Origin: Neospora caninum Liverpool
Taxonomy: Eukaryota > Apicomplexa > Conoidasida > Eucoccidiorida > Sarcocystidae
Direction: 5' to 3'
Assembly (NCBI RefSeq): GCF_000208865.1
Contig: NC_018398.1
Location: 744,001-808,000, forward strand
Length of the DNA stretch: 64,000 nt
The first letter of the stretch is position 1; each line of letters opens with the position of its first letter. A program made the position numbers and the translations under genes. Positions 26,901-36,853 of this stretch are shown piece after piece. The notes under the pieces were generated by a model. The model did not search any database and was not told the DNA's origin. It saw only the letters and a list, made by a program, of their open reading frames with translations.

Positions 26901-28756
26901 GCCAGTGAGGAAGCAGCTGTCGGCAGATCGGCACCGGATGCGCCCGCGGGCGACAAAGCAGAGAAAACTGCGCGCAGCGAACTGGCGACTGAGAAGAGAG
27001 GCCGCGTCCCGGGTGGGGCGTTGCGGCCCGCGAAGAAGCTGGAAAAGAACGAGCTTTCGACAGAAGTTTCCTGGGAACTGCGAGAGGTCGAGGAAGCCGC
27101 TCAGCAGTTGGAGGGCCGAGAACGTCGCGCTGGAGCACTCGAAACGGGAGGTGCGGCATCGGATGGACGGGCAAGCGGATCGCGGAGAGAAGCGAAGAGA
27201 GACGCTGCAACTGTCTCCGGGGACACGACCGAAGACGACCAGCCGAAAGGCACTGGTTCTCGAGGGGACGGAGAGATGTCTCGAACGCCGCGTGACGCGC
27301 ACACACACGCCTCGCTCTCCGCCTCGAGGCCACCGGTGAATGTGTGGGAAGGCTTGACGCTGCAGCTTCGAGTGTTTCAGAGCCCCCAACCGCGCCCGTC
27401 TTTCTACAACCGCTGGAGACTGGGACGAACTAGCGTCGAGGCAGCCCCGCCCTGTGGGGCGCGTGCACCTTCCTCCGGCAGATTCGCGTTTCGCTGTGCT
27501 CCGCCCCCTCCGGGCCCTCTGAGCGCTGCGGTGTCTCTGCTGTCTCCTTCGCGGGCTTCAGTCCCTCGCTCTCTCGCCCCAGACGAGGAGGCTGGCGCGT
27601 CTTCGCGCGAGGCGACAGGTCACGCCTTCTTCTTCCACATGTCGCTCTACGAATACGTCGTCCGGCAAACAGTCGTGCTGTGCAGGGCGAGTCCGCAAGA
27701 CAAAGGCGAATTTGTCTCTGCTCTCCAAGAACTCCCGTCCGAGCCGGTCGTCGCCATGTGTGGCGACGGCACGAACGACGCTGTGGCCATCAAGCAGGCA
27801 GACGTGGGGGTAAGCCAGCTGCAGCGGGCGGGGCCACGAAACGCGAAAAACGGTCTCGCGTGTGTGCTGAAATCGACAGCGTTGAGGGGTTTTTCAGACC
27901 GTTTATACTGTTTTCTTTCCAGTACATTTTCGCTGAGGGATCCAGGGGGAACAAGTCTTTTCTCGTTTTTTTCGCAAAGAGACCGAGAGCCCAAGCGCCG
28001 AGGCGCGAGAGCGCGAACGGACAGCGTGAAAGCCGTTCGTAGGGAGGCTTTGCTTTTGCGCACCTCTCGCTTCTCTCGCTTCGCTCCGTTCTCTCCCCCT
28101 CTACGACGGAGGCGAAACACGCGTCTCGACACAGACTCGCGCGGTCTCTCCGTGCGCCTCCCTGCGCCAGCAGCCGTGCTGACTTTCTGCCTTCTTCCTG
28201 CTCGTTCTCTCATGGCCTGCTTCGGTGCCTCCTTTTCGCATGCAGCTCTCGATCGTTTCCCCCCTGATCCTGGAAGATGCCCCAGTCTCCAGCCACGCGC
28301 CGAGTTGGAGTTCTTCTGAGGCAGCGACCGGCCTCGAGCGCAGGCGCCGCGTCCGGGCGGAGACACCCGACCCCTTCTTCTCTGGCGCCGCCTCCCCCGA
28401 GGGCGGCGACGCTGTTGCGTCACGACCCAGCGGCGCGTCGCTCGCGTCTTCCTTCTCCGCCGTGTCGCTCTGGGCTGCAGTGCAACTGCTCCGAGAGGGA
28501 AGATGCATGATCATGAACAGTTTTAGCACCTTCAAGTTCATTGCCTGCTACTCCGTGCTGCAACTCACCTCCGTCCTTCTCCTCTACGCTCAAGCCGGAA
28601 ACCTCACCGATTCACAAGTAAACTGTCGCAGTTATGTACATACAGCCACAAACCTGACCCCTCAGGTTGATATATATATATATATATATATATATATGGA
28701 TGCAAATCTATGTGCATATGCTGGATGCAGAGTGCATATAGAGATGCAACTGCATA

Positions 28757-28811
<55 letters not shown>

Positions 28812-30055
28812 GTGGTGGTGTGTGCAATGGTTTATGCGCTTACATGCACATTCGGGCATATGTGCACAAATACACATTATTCTTGCGCGTTTCTCTCCAT
28901 TTAGATATACGCGCATCCTTATCTTTATATACATATACATGTATATGGCCATTTGCACATAATAGGTCTTTGTGATATGCAAGGAACCGTTTTTTGAGTA
29001 CCTGTTTTTTGTCTTTTTTTGCAGTACATGTGGATTGATTTGATCACAATTCTCCCTCTGTCCGTCGCTGTCGCCCGAACGAATGCGGCGGATGTTCTCT
29101 CTCACCTCACTCCTCCTCGCAGCCTCGTCTCGGCTCCCGTGCTCGTCTCTCTCCTGGGTCAGGTGCGCGGCACACAGGAAGGCACGTGCGCGGCACACAG
29201 GAAGGCACGTGCGCGGCACACAGGAAGGCACGTGCGCGGCACATGCAGTTCGTGCATCTTTCCCTGAGTGCACGGCTCTGAAGAAGTGGAACAAAAAACC
29301 AGAACAGGTGGAGGACTGGAGATCTCTTGCTCGTTCTCCATGTGTTTTTTTCTGTGCCCTCGTAAGAGGCGTCGCCCCGTCGCGGTAGAATTCGGCTTCC
29401 TTGAGACGTTCAAGATGCCAGTCCTCTAGGTGACGCGATGAGCGAGCTTGCGTGCACTCTGCATGCAACTCGCCGTGTACAAGCTGTGTTTTTCGTCTCT
29501 CTCTCACTCTTGCAGATCCTTCTCCACGTCTTCTTCCAGATTTTCGCTCTCATGCACCTGCGGCGCCAGCCTTTCTACGTCCCTTTCGTCCCTCCGAAGA
29601 CAGGTGAGGCGACTGCCTCGCTTTTGAGACCGACACAAAACTCGGAACGTTGCGGCTTACATGCAGATAAGGAGATTGTGATTAGGCTGTCTAGGAGAGA
29701 GTCGCAGGAACTCGCGCGCGCTCTCTATATATATCTCTATATATCTATATATATATCTACATATATATACATATATATATGAATTTGGGGCACGTAGGTG
29801 TGTATGAGTGCATGCGTGGTAATACACTTTTCCCCTTTTCCCCTGTCTCCTGTTGCAGTTGACGGAGGAAACAGTTTGTCTGGGATGGAGAATACCGTCG
29901 TCTTCCTCATCTCCTCCATGCAGTATGTTTTCTGCTGTGCTTCCTTCACGTCCTCCGGCTTCCCGTGGCGGAAAGGTACACAACAAGCTCGACTAGAAAG
30001 TCTCCTACATGCATGCAGATGCACACATATATCCTCTGTGCATACATACACCTAA

Positions 30056-30090
<35 letters not shown>

Positions 30091-30925
30091 TCTGCATATA
30101 CAAAAGGAGAAAGCTTCACGCGTCGGTATATACATATGTCTGTATTTAGCTGTGTATGTATGTATGTATGTATGTATGCATGTATGTATGTATGTATGTA
30201 TGTATGTATGTATGTATGTGTGTATGTATGTAACTGTGCGTGTCTAGAGAGGGAAATGACACGTCTGTCGTGGCGTCTGCGGATGTGAGCCGAACGCGTG
30301 CACGCGTCTCGTGTCCATGATGATTGTTTCTTAGGATGCACAAATATGCTTTGTTCCGTTCATGGCGGGGTTACTCCCCTCCTATCTCTCCCTTTTTCGC
30401 GGAGGGGATGTCCCCTGAACTTCTTTCTGTGTTTGTTTGCCTTTTCGTCTTTCCCCTTTTCGCGCGAGAGAGTTGTCGGCAGCTCAGGGGTTCGGCTCTC
30501 TTGGGTGGTCTGTCGCGTCCTTCGTCCGTCATTCTGTCTCACCTTTCCGTCCAGTTTTCTTTCTGTTCTCTGCAGCGATTTGGACAAACCGCCTGTGTTT
30601 CTTCGGTATGGGCATGCTTTTGCTTCTGCCGATTCTTCTTCTGCTCTTTACGCCCGCGGATTTCCCTCCGCCGTCTTCGCAGTGTTTCGCGCTCCTGGCG
30701 TCCTGGCTGAATCTGCGCGTGGCTTCGATCCCGCGGTTCTACCGGCTCCAGTTGTTACAGCTCGCTTCATGCAACGGAGCGCTCTCGCTCCTCTTTGAGA
30801 CGATCGTCGTGCAAAAGCTCCTCGAACGGCACGTCGAGGAATCGACGCTCAAAAGCTCGAGGATCAGCAGTGCCCACATTCCAGCAGACCAACGAAGATA
30901 CACAGTCACCGTTGTGTATCCGTAG
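13034..30925 (+). CDS. P5B-type P-ATPase (ATP13A family), very large
   Basis: Eighteen phase-consistent exons: 13034-13272, 13586-13780, 14310-14750, 15099-15416, 16167-16584, 16998-17114, 17566-17761, 18536-18725, 19133-20117, 20625-20720, 21282-21388, 21652-22821, 23246-27809, 28246-28617, 29025-29162, 29516-29603, 29859-29975, 30576-30925. They total 10,101 nt, or 3,366 residues; ATP13A proteins are usually about 1,200. Motifs: TGES at 546-549 (actuator dephosphorylation), PPALP at 688-692 in M4 (P5B type; P5A has PPELP), DKTGT with the phosphorylated Asp at 732, CKGS, TGDH at 1185-1188, GDGTND at 2997-3002. The P5-specific N-terminal hydrophobic segment is in exon 2 and the C-terminal membrane helices in exons 14-18. 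P5B pumps export polyamines or handle cations at endolysosomal membranes; the substrate here is inferred. Acidic, Arg-rich insertions follow DKTGT, TGD and the VVTG region. ATG 13034 is the first Met in the frame that fits. Confidence 0.93.
13876..13964. repeat. (TATC)n microsatellite in ATPase intron 2
   Basis: Over twenty tetranucleotide units with one TATATC interruption near 13921, inside intron 13781-14309. Frames through it read as poly Leu-Ser-Ile-Tyr and are spurious. Confidence 0.95.
17255..17404. repeat. (TA)n/(TATG)n microsatellite in ATPase intron 6
   Basis: About 150 bases of TA and TATG units within intron 17115-17565. Non-coding. Confidence 0.93.
17955..18000. repeat. TA microsatellite in ATPase intron 7
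   Basis: AAATATA units grade into pure TA inside intron 17762-18535. Confidence 0.9.
26098..26190 (+). repeat. Coding tandem repeat (EEREDNL units) in ATPase exon 13
   Basis: In-frame imperfect repeats encode EERE and EDNLEERE units within the large P-domain insertion. The DNA is GAAGAGAGAGAAGACAAC-like and repeated. It would read as a charged, helical or disordered stretch, and it shows that the insertion grew by local duplication. Confidence 0.8.
28668..28811. repeat. Two TA microsatellites in ATPase intron 14
   Basis: Pure TA runs at about 28668-28697 and 28758-28811 in intron 28618-29024. Confidence 0.93.
29163..29240. repeat. 23-bp tandem repeat at the 5' splice site of ATPase intron 15
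   Basis: A 23-bp unit starting GTGCGCGGCACACAGG occurs three times in full from 29163, 29186 and 29209, with a partial fourth copy at 29232. The first copy begins exactly with the inferred donor GTGCGC that ends exon 15. Each copy therefore repeats a GTGCGC hexamer, although the flanking CAG of the true donor is replaced by CAC. Confidence 0.9.
29725..29780. repeat. TA microsatellite in ATPase intron 16
   Basis: TATATCTA and TATACATA units in intron 29604-29858. Confidence 0.9.
30058..30236. repeat. TA and (TATG)n microsatellites in ATPase intron 17
   Basis: A TA run at 30058-30087 and about eighteen TATG units at 30157-30236, in intron 29976-30575. Confidence 0.93.
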
Positions 30926-33367
30926 AAAGGACGGAGGAGGAAAGACGAAGACCGGAAAGCACGGAGAAGCAGGGAGAAACAGGAAACAGGGAGAAACAGA
31001 AATCCAGGAAGAGAAGACGCCGAGAGTTCCGAGCCGCCACGCTGCACGCTGAGGGAAGTGCCGCTCTCTCTGTCCAGAATAGAGCACACAGGAAAAGACA
31101 AAGACCACAGTGGCGCGCGGGAAAGAACGAAAGAAGCATTAGTCTGGGGATACAAACAGACGCACATGCCAAATTTTAAAATCAAAAATAGGATTCCCTT
31201 GACTATGCATATGTATATATATATATATATATATATCTGTACAAATGTATACATGCATACATATACTCTGTGCATGCCGGTCTTGCGTCCTGTCCGAATC
31301 CTGGCGACATCGCGGCGCTTTTTAGGTATGCACATGGGTCGAGAGAAAGGTATTTATACGTATAGCCCTGTACACATATTTCGTCAACTACGTGGTGCAT
31401 ATGCCTGCTGTGTATCTCTCTGAATGCGAACGTGGAAGTGTGTAGCAGCGTCGATATATAGGGATGTCAAACCGTTTGCATTTCGGAGAAAAGGATTTTT
31501 TCGGGCGAGCATACAGCCGCTTTGGCCTCGCTTGGCGTCCCGCGTGTGGTCGGCGGATCGTGGAATCTGTTTTCTTCCTGTTGTGTGCCTTTCTGGTCCA
31601 CGTCATTTCGCCGTTTTCCTTGGCTTCACTTTTGCGCCACATGTGACATCACAGTCCCGGGGACGTATCGGAACGATGGAACTGTGGCGTGTGGAGTACC
31701 CTGCGAGAATTTAGATGCGACTCCTATCCAGGAATTCTTCTTCACGTTGACACGCGCACGCAGAGATAGCTCAGATTCAGAGTAAAAAAAACAGAAACAT
31801 GAGGGTTCAGAGTGTCAGAAATTGTTCGGCCTCCACTTGTGGGAGAGGGTTTTCGGGGTGCGGGCGAACGGCCGGTCCGTCATCGACCTTTACAGCGCGC
31901 CTTCTGATTCGCATTCGACGAAGGCAGTCACGGACCCAACAAAAAAAGTCGGAAAAGCTGAGAAACACACAAATCCACGCAGGTGTACACATACCAGCAT
32001 GCCCGGAAGCCTTGTCAATCCAAGGCGAACAGGAAAAATATTTGTAGACAGGCGAACATGTAGAGACACGGAGAGAAAGCGCACGTTTTGCAAAGGGGAA
32101 CAGTGCTCCCCAGATACGCAAGCACCCAACCCGGGAAGTCGTGTTCGCCGATCTGGTCTTTCGAGTTCGAACTTCACGGATTCCCTCCTACAGCTCTTTG
32201 ACCTGGCTGTGGTGTGTCCTTCCTTTTCGGTGTCTCTGCTCCGCGGCTTCTTGCGTGCCTGTTTTGCGAGAGACTGCCCCGCGTTTCCGAACTGCGACGA
32301 AAAAACCCGGGAGCCCTCCGCGTCGCCTTTTGCGCCTCGCTCTTGTCCTTTCCGCGGCCTCTCACGTGCTCTCTAAAAGAGGTTCTCCGCCACCACAGCC
32401 TGGCGCCTCCCTGTTTCTGCCATGGAGAAACGAGCTTCGTCTCATTCAGCTTCTGTCTACCCCCGGAGGCCGGAGCATGGGCAGCGGCCAGAAAAAGGTT
32501 TCTGTTTAAGATCCCCCGTGGATCCTCTCTCCTCAAATTTGTCCTTGTGCGGACGAAAGAGACCTGACGTGCTGGCGTGGGCGGGTGAGGGAATCCAGGT
32601 GCGCTCGTGAAGAGCCGCGTGCTCCAGCAACCGTGACTGCATGCGTCTGTCGGAAAAAGCTGCTTGCGTCGTCGCGGTCTCCCTCTTTCTCTGACCTGAA
32701 GAGTTTGGAAATCCATATCGGTCCGTGAACAGTCTCCGCGGTCGTCTCCGAGTTCGAGTCCCAGCTTAAGCCCTCAGCCAGTTATTGAGAGACATTTACG
32801 AGCCCAAAACCATATCTTCGAAATCTCAGTGGTTTTCTCTATCTCGGCGCTGCTCGGGCGGCTGTGCTGGCGAAGCAACTTGACGGAAGCGTTCTTCGCG
32901 AGGAGCCGCCGCCACGCGAAACGAAGCCATGTCCCTGTTCCCGCCGTCTCGGACACCTGCGTTACCTCCTCTATGGCTTGTATCGGTTCTCAGAGACCGG
33001 GCGCTTCATCCCGCAAGACTCTCTGACGCGCCGTTCGAGGGTGTGCATCCCCTCTTTGCACGGCCACGTACCAGAAAAAATTTGGCCAAACGACGTACGC
33101 TCTCTCGCCGCCTGCCTCTCTACAAAAATCGCTATGCAAAAAGCTATTCAGCATCACGTGTACGGACGCGCTGTCGATCGTTCTCTTCTGCGTGTGGCCG
33201 GCTTTGCACCCCGCTGAATCGCCCTTCTTTGTAGGCGCCGGAGCACGCGTTGTCCGCGTCTTTTCACAAGACACTACGGTCGCATTCATGAGTCTATTCG
33301 CCCCCTCTTGCTTTCCTGTTCTTTCTCTCGGGTGCTCTTTCGCGCTCCGTTCGCCGTCTCCTCCCCG
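30926..33367. other. Intergenic stretch between convergent 3' ends
   Basis: The ATPase (plus) ends at 30925 and the membrane-protein gene (minus) ends at 33368, so both 3' UTRs lie here. There is a TA tract at 31207-31237. No ORF has recognisable content; the 100-200 codon frames at 31.8-32.7 kb are low in complexity and overlap on both strands. Confidence 0.6.
31207..31237. repeat. TA microsatellite 3' of the ATPase
   Basis: A TA run about 280 bases downstream of the ATPase stop, possibly inside its 3' UTR. Confidence 0.88.
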
Positions 33368-36300
33368 TCAGTCTTCCTCGTCATGCGGGTCCGGAGCGCC
33401 GACCGGCAACACGACGGGGACGTAGCCGTCCTTCTTGGCTTTCGGGCGTTTGAAGCCGCCAGGACTCGCAGCCTCCACCCTGCGCCCGCTGCCTGTCGCC
33501 TCGGCAGCTGCCGTCTCTACGGCTGGTCGAGTGTCCGTCGGGTTGGCTCTTTGACAGAACCGCCGGCAACACAAGAGAAAGAGCAGAAAACACGTGACGA
33601 TGAGCAGGAGCGACGTGCAGTTCTGGAGGAGGGGAGAGATTCCGTCAGCGTCTTCGCCCTTCAGGAGCTTCCCGCTTGCCTGGCTCTCCGAGGGACTCGG
33701 CCCCTGGCGTCCTGCGTCATGTGCCTCTCTCGCTCCATCTGCCTCTCCTTTCCTTCCTGCATTCGGTTCGACGGTCTTCTCGCCCTCTTGGGCCGAGACC
33801 GACGCCGCACTGTCCGCGCTGTGCCCAAGGGCCATCTCTCCGGAAGCGTCCGGCGCAGCCGCTGACTTGTGAGCATCTCCCGCAACTTGCGTCGCCAAGA
33901 CGCTGTTGTGAGGCTCGGTGCCTTCCAGGTTCTTTGCCTCCCACTCGGGAAGCGGCACAGACTCAGCCTCGACGCCCGGCGTTGAAGCAGGTGCGCCCAT
34001 GGCAGACGGCGCTTGCGGCGGATTCTTCTCTAGCTCCTTCACCGTGGCGTTCAGCAGCGCGAGCCGGTTCTCTGACGAGACAACACCAAAACCGAGAGAG
34101 CAAACAGTGGCACACGAGAGCGAAAAAGAGCTCCGCGAGACGAGGCAAACAGAACAAACGAAGCAAAACACGACACGCGACACGATCGTGCCCGTCGTCT
34201 CTCACCGCCCTTCCGGCCTTTCTACTTGCGAAACCCGGGGTTTTCCAGGAGTGCATGGAAAAAAGAGACAGTTCAGACGGCCTCCGCGTGCCGACGCACG
34301 GCTTCTATCTCTTCGGCTCCTCTTCCGCACGCGCACTCGGCACTTCGTTCGCGTTTTCATCCCGCGCACCACCCCTTTTCTCCAACTTGTCTTTGCCGCC
34401 GTGCTGCGCGTCGTCTACCCCGCCCCAAGTGTGGCACGGCTGCGCCGTGTTCTCGGAGAAATCGCGCGATTTCCTTTTCTCGATTCCGATCTCCCTCTTT
34501 CTCTCGCTACCTCCATCGCTCCGCCTCTCTCGCTGCCTCATGGCGTCAACTTCCTGCTCGTGTTTCGTTTCCCTCTCCGTCCCTTTTTTTCCCTTCTCCC
34601 TGCCCCGTTTTTTTCGAGCTTAGAGTCTCACTGTTCAGTTTGACGCGCTGCGTGAGGGCAAACTCCTCGGGTTTCCTCCACGGTATTGCGACGGCAACTT
34701 CGTGTTCGAAGCTGCGGTCGTCCCTATGCCAGTCGAACATGTCGCTGAAGCTGCTAAATCCCTTCAATCGCGTGCCGTCCTTGTTCGTCACTTCGACGAA
34801 GTTGGTGAAGCGAAACCCCGCCTCCCAGTGGTGAATGAGAGACAAGACGTCCTCTGCAGGGACGCGGTCAACGATTTTCTGGATCGTGCCGTGCTCCGGC
34901 TTCCCGGCCTCGAGCATCAGGAACTCGAGAAGGTAGAGAACTGCGAGGAAAACGGGCGACGCAAGGCTCGACACGCGCTTATCGAGATCGCAGATCTGTA
35001 CCGCCAGCTTCTACCTCGAGAGTGCGGTACGACTGTACACAACACCCCGCTGGACTGGTTAAAGCACCCAGACGCGTCGGCAATGCCTCTCTCCAGGAAA
35101 GCCCAAGCCCCCGAAGAAAATCAGCCAAAAAATACACGCGGCGACCAAGACAGCGGAGGCGCAGTCGCCACGACGAAAACGGTGAAGAGAGAACAAGGGA
35201 GGTTGAGGGAGACGCGCGGAGAAGAGAACGGCAGCAGGACGCGCGGAAACAGAAATCTCAGGGCGAACAGGAACACTGGATGAGAGAACGCGCGGACACC
35301 GAGCGAAGCAGAGACACGGAGGCGGCGCTCGAAAGCCTGTGAAGAAAAGAACCTCCCGAGACCGAAGGACACCAACGGGAAAAGAGGAACTGCGTGACGA
35401 CAGGCGCGAAAAGTGGATCACGACTGCTCACCCGTGTCTGAATCAGCGTACTCGCTGACGGCGGTCTTGGGGCCGGAGAGAACGCCGTTCTTCGGCGAAT
35501 TCGTAATCCACAGCACTCCAACCACGTTTCCAGTTGAAGGGGCGTACGCTGCGAAGACGACACACGCAAACGGCTTTGAGTCAAAACGAACCGTCCCCGC
35601 GTGGTGCAAGGATCCGCTGGTCTACGTACCTACAGTGCAGGGCACTTCCCGGTGAAGCAGTTCTTCGCGGTCTCTGCAGTCTTTGGCTCTTCCGCGACTC
35701 ACCGAAGGCAGCGAAATCCCGAAGTTGCGCGTTTCCAAAGGCCTGCTGCGCCGACTGACGCAACGTCTCGTCCACGGCGGCGAGAAACGCGGTGACCTTT
35801 TCCTCTTCTTCCTTTGAAGCGTCTCGGATCGGAACAACTACAACCGGTGGCAGCGCCTCTGCTGTCTTCGCCTCTGTAAAGCGACACACACGGCAGAAGA
35901 CGGAGCGCGTCGCGGCACGGAGAGGGACAGGGCGCTGGCAAACGCTTTGGTGCGCGACCCTTTTCTATATACATCAAGGGGTTTCGTGCAGACCGAGGCA
36001 TCAGTGCACAGGACAGGGGCTCGGGTGTTCATGCCCGTGAGACGCGCACGATATGCCTGTAGGCAGGGACAAGTCAGAACACGGGTATGCTGTAGAGATG
36101 CCGGCGCGAGGGCTCGGAGAAACCACGCACAGCCAGTAGGGACGCACGTTCGTGTATCCCACGCATGCACCTCAACTTTTGAAGCCGCCGGTTCCGGCAG
36201 CTGCGTACAGTTGAGGGACCGTTGTCGTCTTTCCAAAAGCAGCTGCAAGCAGCACGCACGAGTTACTTCCATGAAGAGGAGGAGGCGGGCCGAAGGAGCC

Positions 36301-36380
36301 TCCCCAAAAATCTCTCCCCGCCGCTTACCTCCTGACCGAGGAGCTCCGGGAGACAGACGATCTACTCGCGCCTCCAACAT
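33368..36380 (-). CDS. Hypothetical single-pass transmembrane protein
   Basis: Five exons with consistent phase: 36380-36329, 35873-35703, 35548-35432, 34940-34632, 34071-33368, giving 450 residues. I recognise no family. The N-terminal half is moderately conserved-looking: it has LPPVVVVPIRD, a Glu/Lys helix, VVGVLWITNSPKNG, then IHHWEAGFRFTNFVEV and SFSDMFDWHRDD. From about residue 217 it is Ala/Glu/Ser-rich and disordered. One strong hydrophobic segment follows at about 368-386 (SLLLIVTCFLLFLLCC). The ~65-residue tail has a basic KRPKAKK patch and the acidic end DPHDEED, which would be cytosolic if the protein is type I. ATG 36380 is the first in frame; the frame stays open some 50 codons upstream without Met, and no signal peptide is visible. 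An upstream exon with the true start is therefore possible. It lies 473 bases downstream of the GNAT gene on the same strand. Confidence 0.72.
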
Positions 36381-36853
36381 CCGAATACGCTTCTCTGGGA
36401 AGGAAATCACACACAGAGCCGTTTTCGATGAGAAAACAGAAGAAGCAGAGACACCAGCTGAGAGAAGACCTCGAGGAAGACGTGTTGAAAGCTGGAGAAA
36501 CGCGCTCTCGACAGCCGCCTTCAGAAAACGCGTCAGTCGCCAACAACAAGCTCCACACTATTAAAAATTTGGGGTGAAGAGTCAGCCTGGCGAGACGTCT
36601 CGGCAGCGACACAACATGGAACCTGGGGAACAGTGAAGCGGGTCTCCCTCATTTCTCGATATGCCAGCGAAGCACCAAACAGTCGGCTGTTCTGAATACT
36701 TGTTAACCGCCTCTCGCTGTGACCGTTCCTGCGCTTTTCCCTTGTCTGTCGTCCTATTCCGGCTGTCCTTTTCTGTGTGTGGGTTCCTTCTTGGTGTGTG
36801 CCCCATCCTCACACCACGCCCCCTTCGATTCTCCCGCGCGCGGGTTCAGCTTT
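36381..36853. other. Short intergenic gap between GNAT stop and membrane-protein start
   Basis: This 473-base interval must hold the GNAT 3' UTR and the 5' end of the next gene. It contains a hydrophobic frame near 36600-36540 (FLIVWSLLLA) that would suit a signal peptide. It has no ATG and is out of frame with the downstream exon. Confidence 0.5.

Noticed and set aside
32735..32770. B-box-like string (GAGTTCGAGTCCC) suggesting a tRNA
   Set aside because: The T-arm stem does not pair and there is no A box or acceptor stem at the right distance.
36325..36612. Apparent signal peptide (FLIVWSLLLATDAFS) upstream of the membrane-protein gene
   Set aside because: The frame has no ATG (it opens with GTG) and is out of phase with the exon that leads into the rest of the gene.
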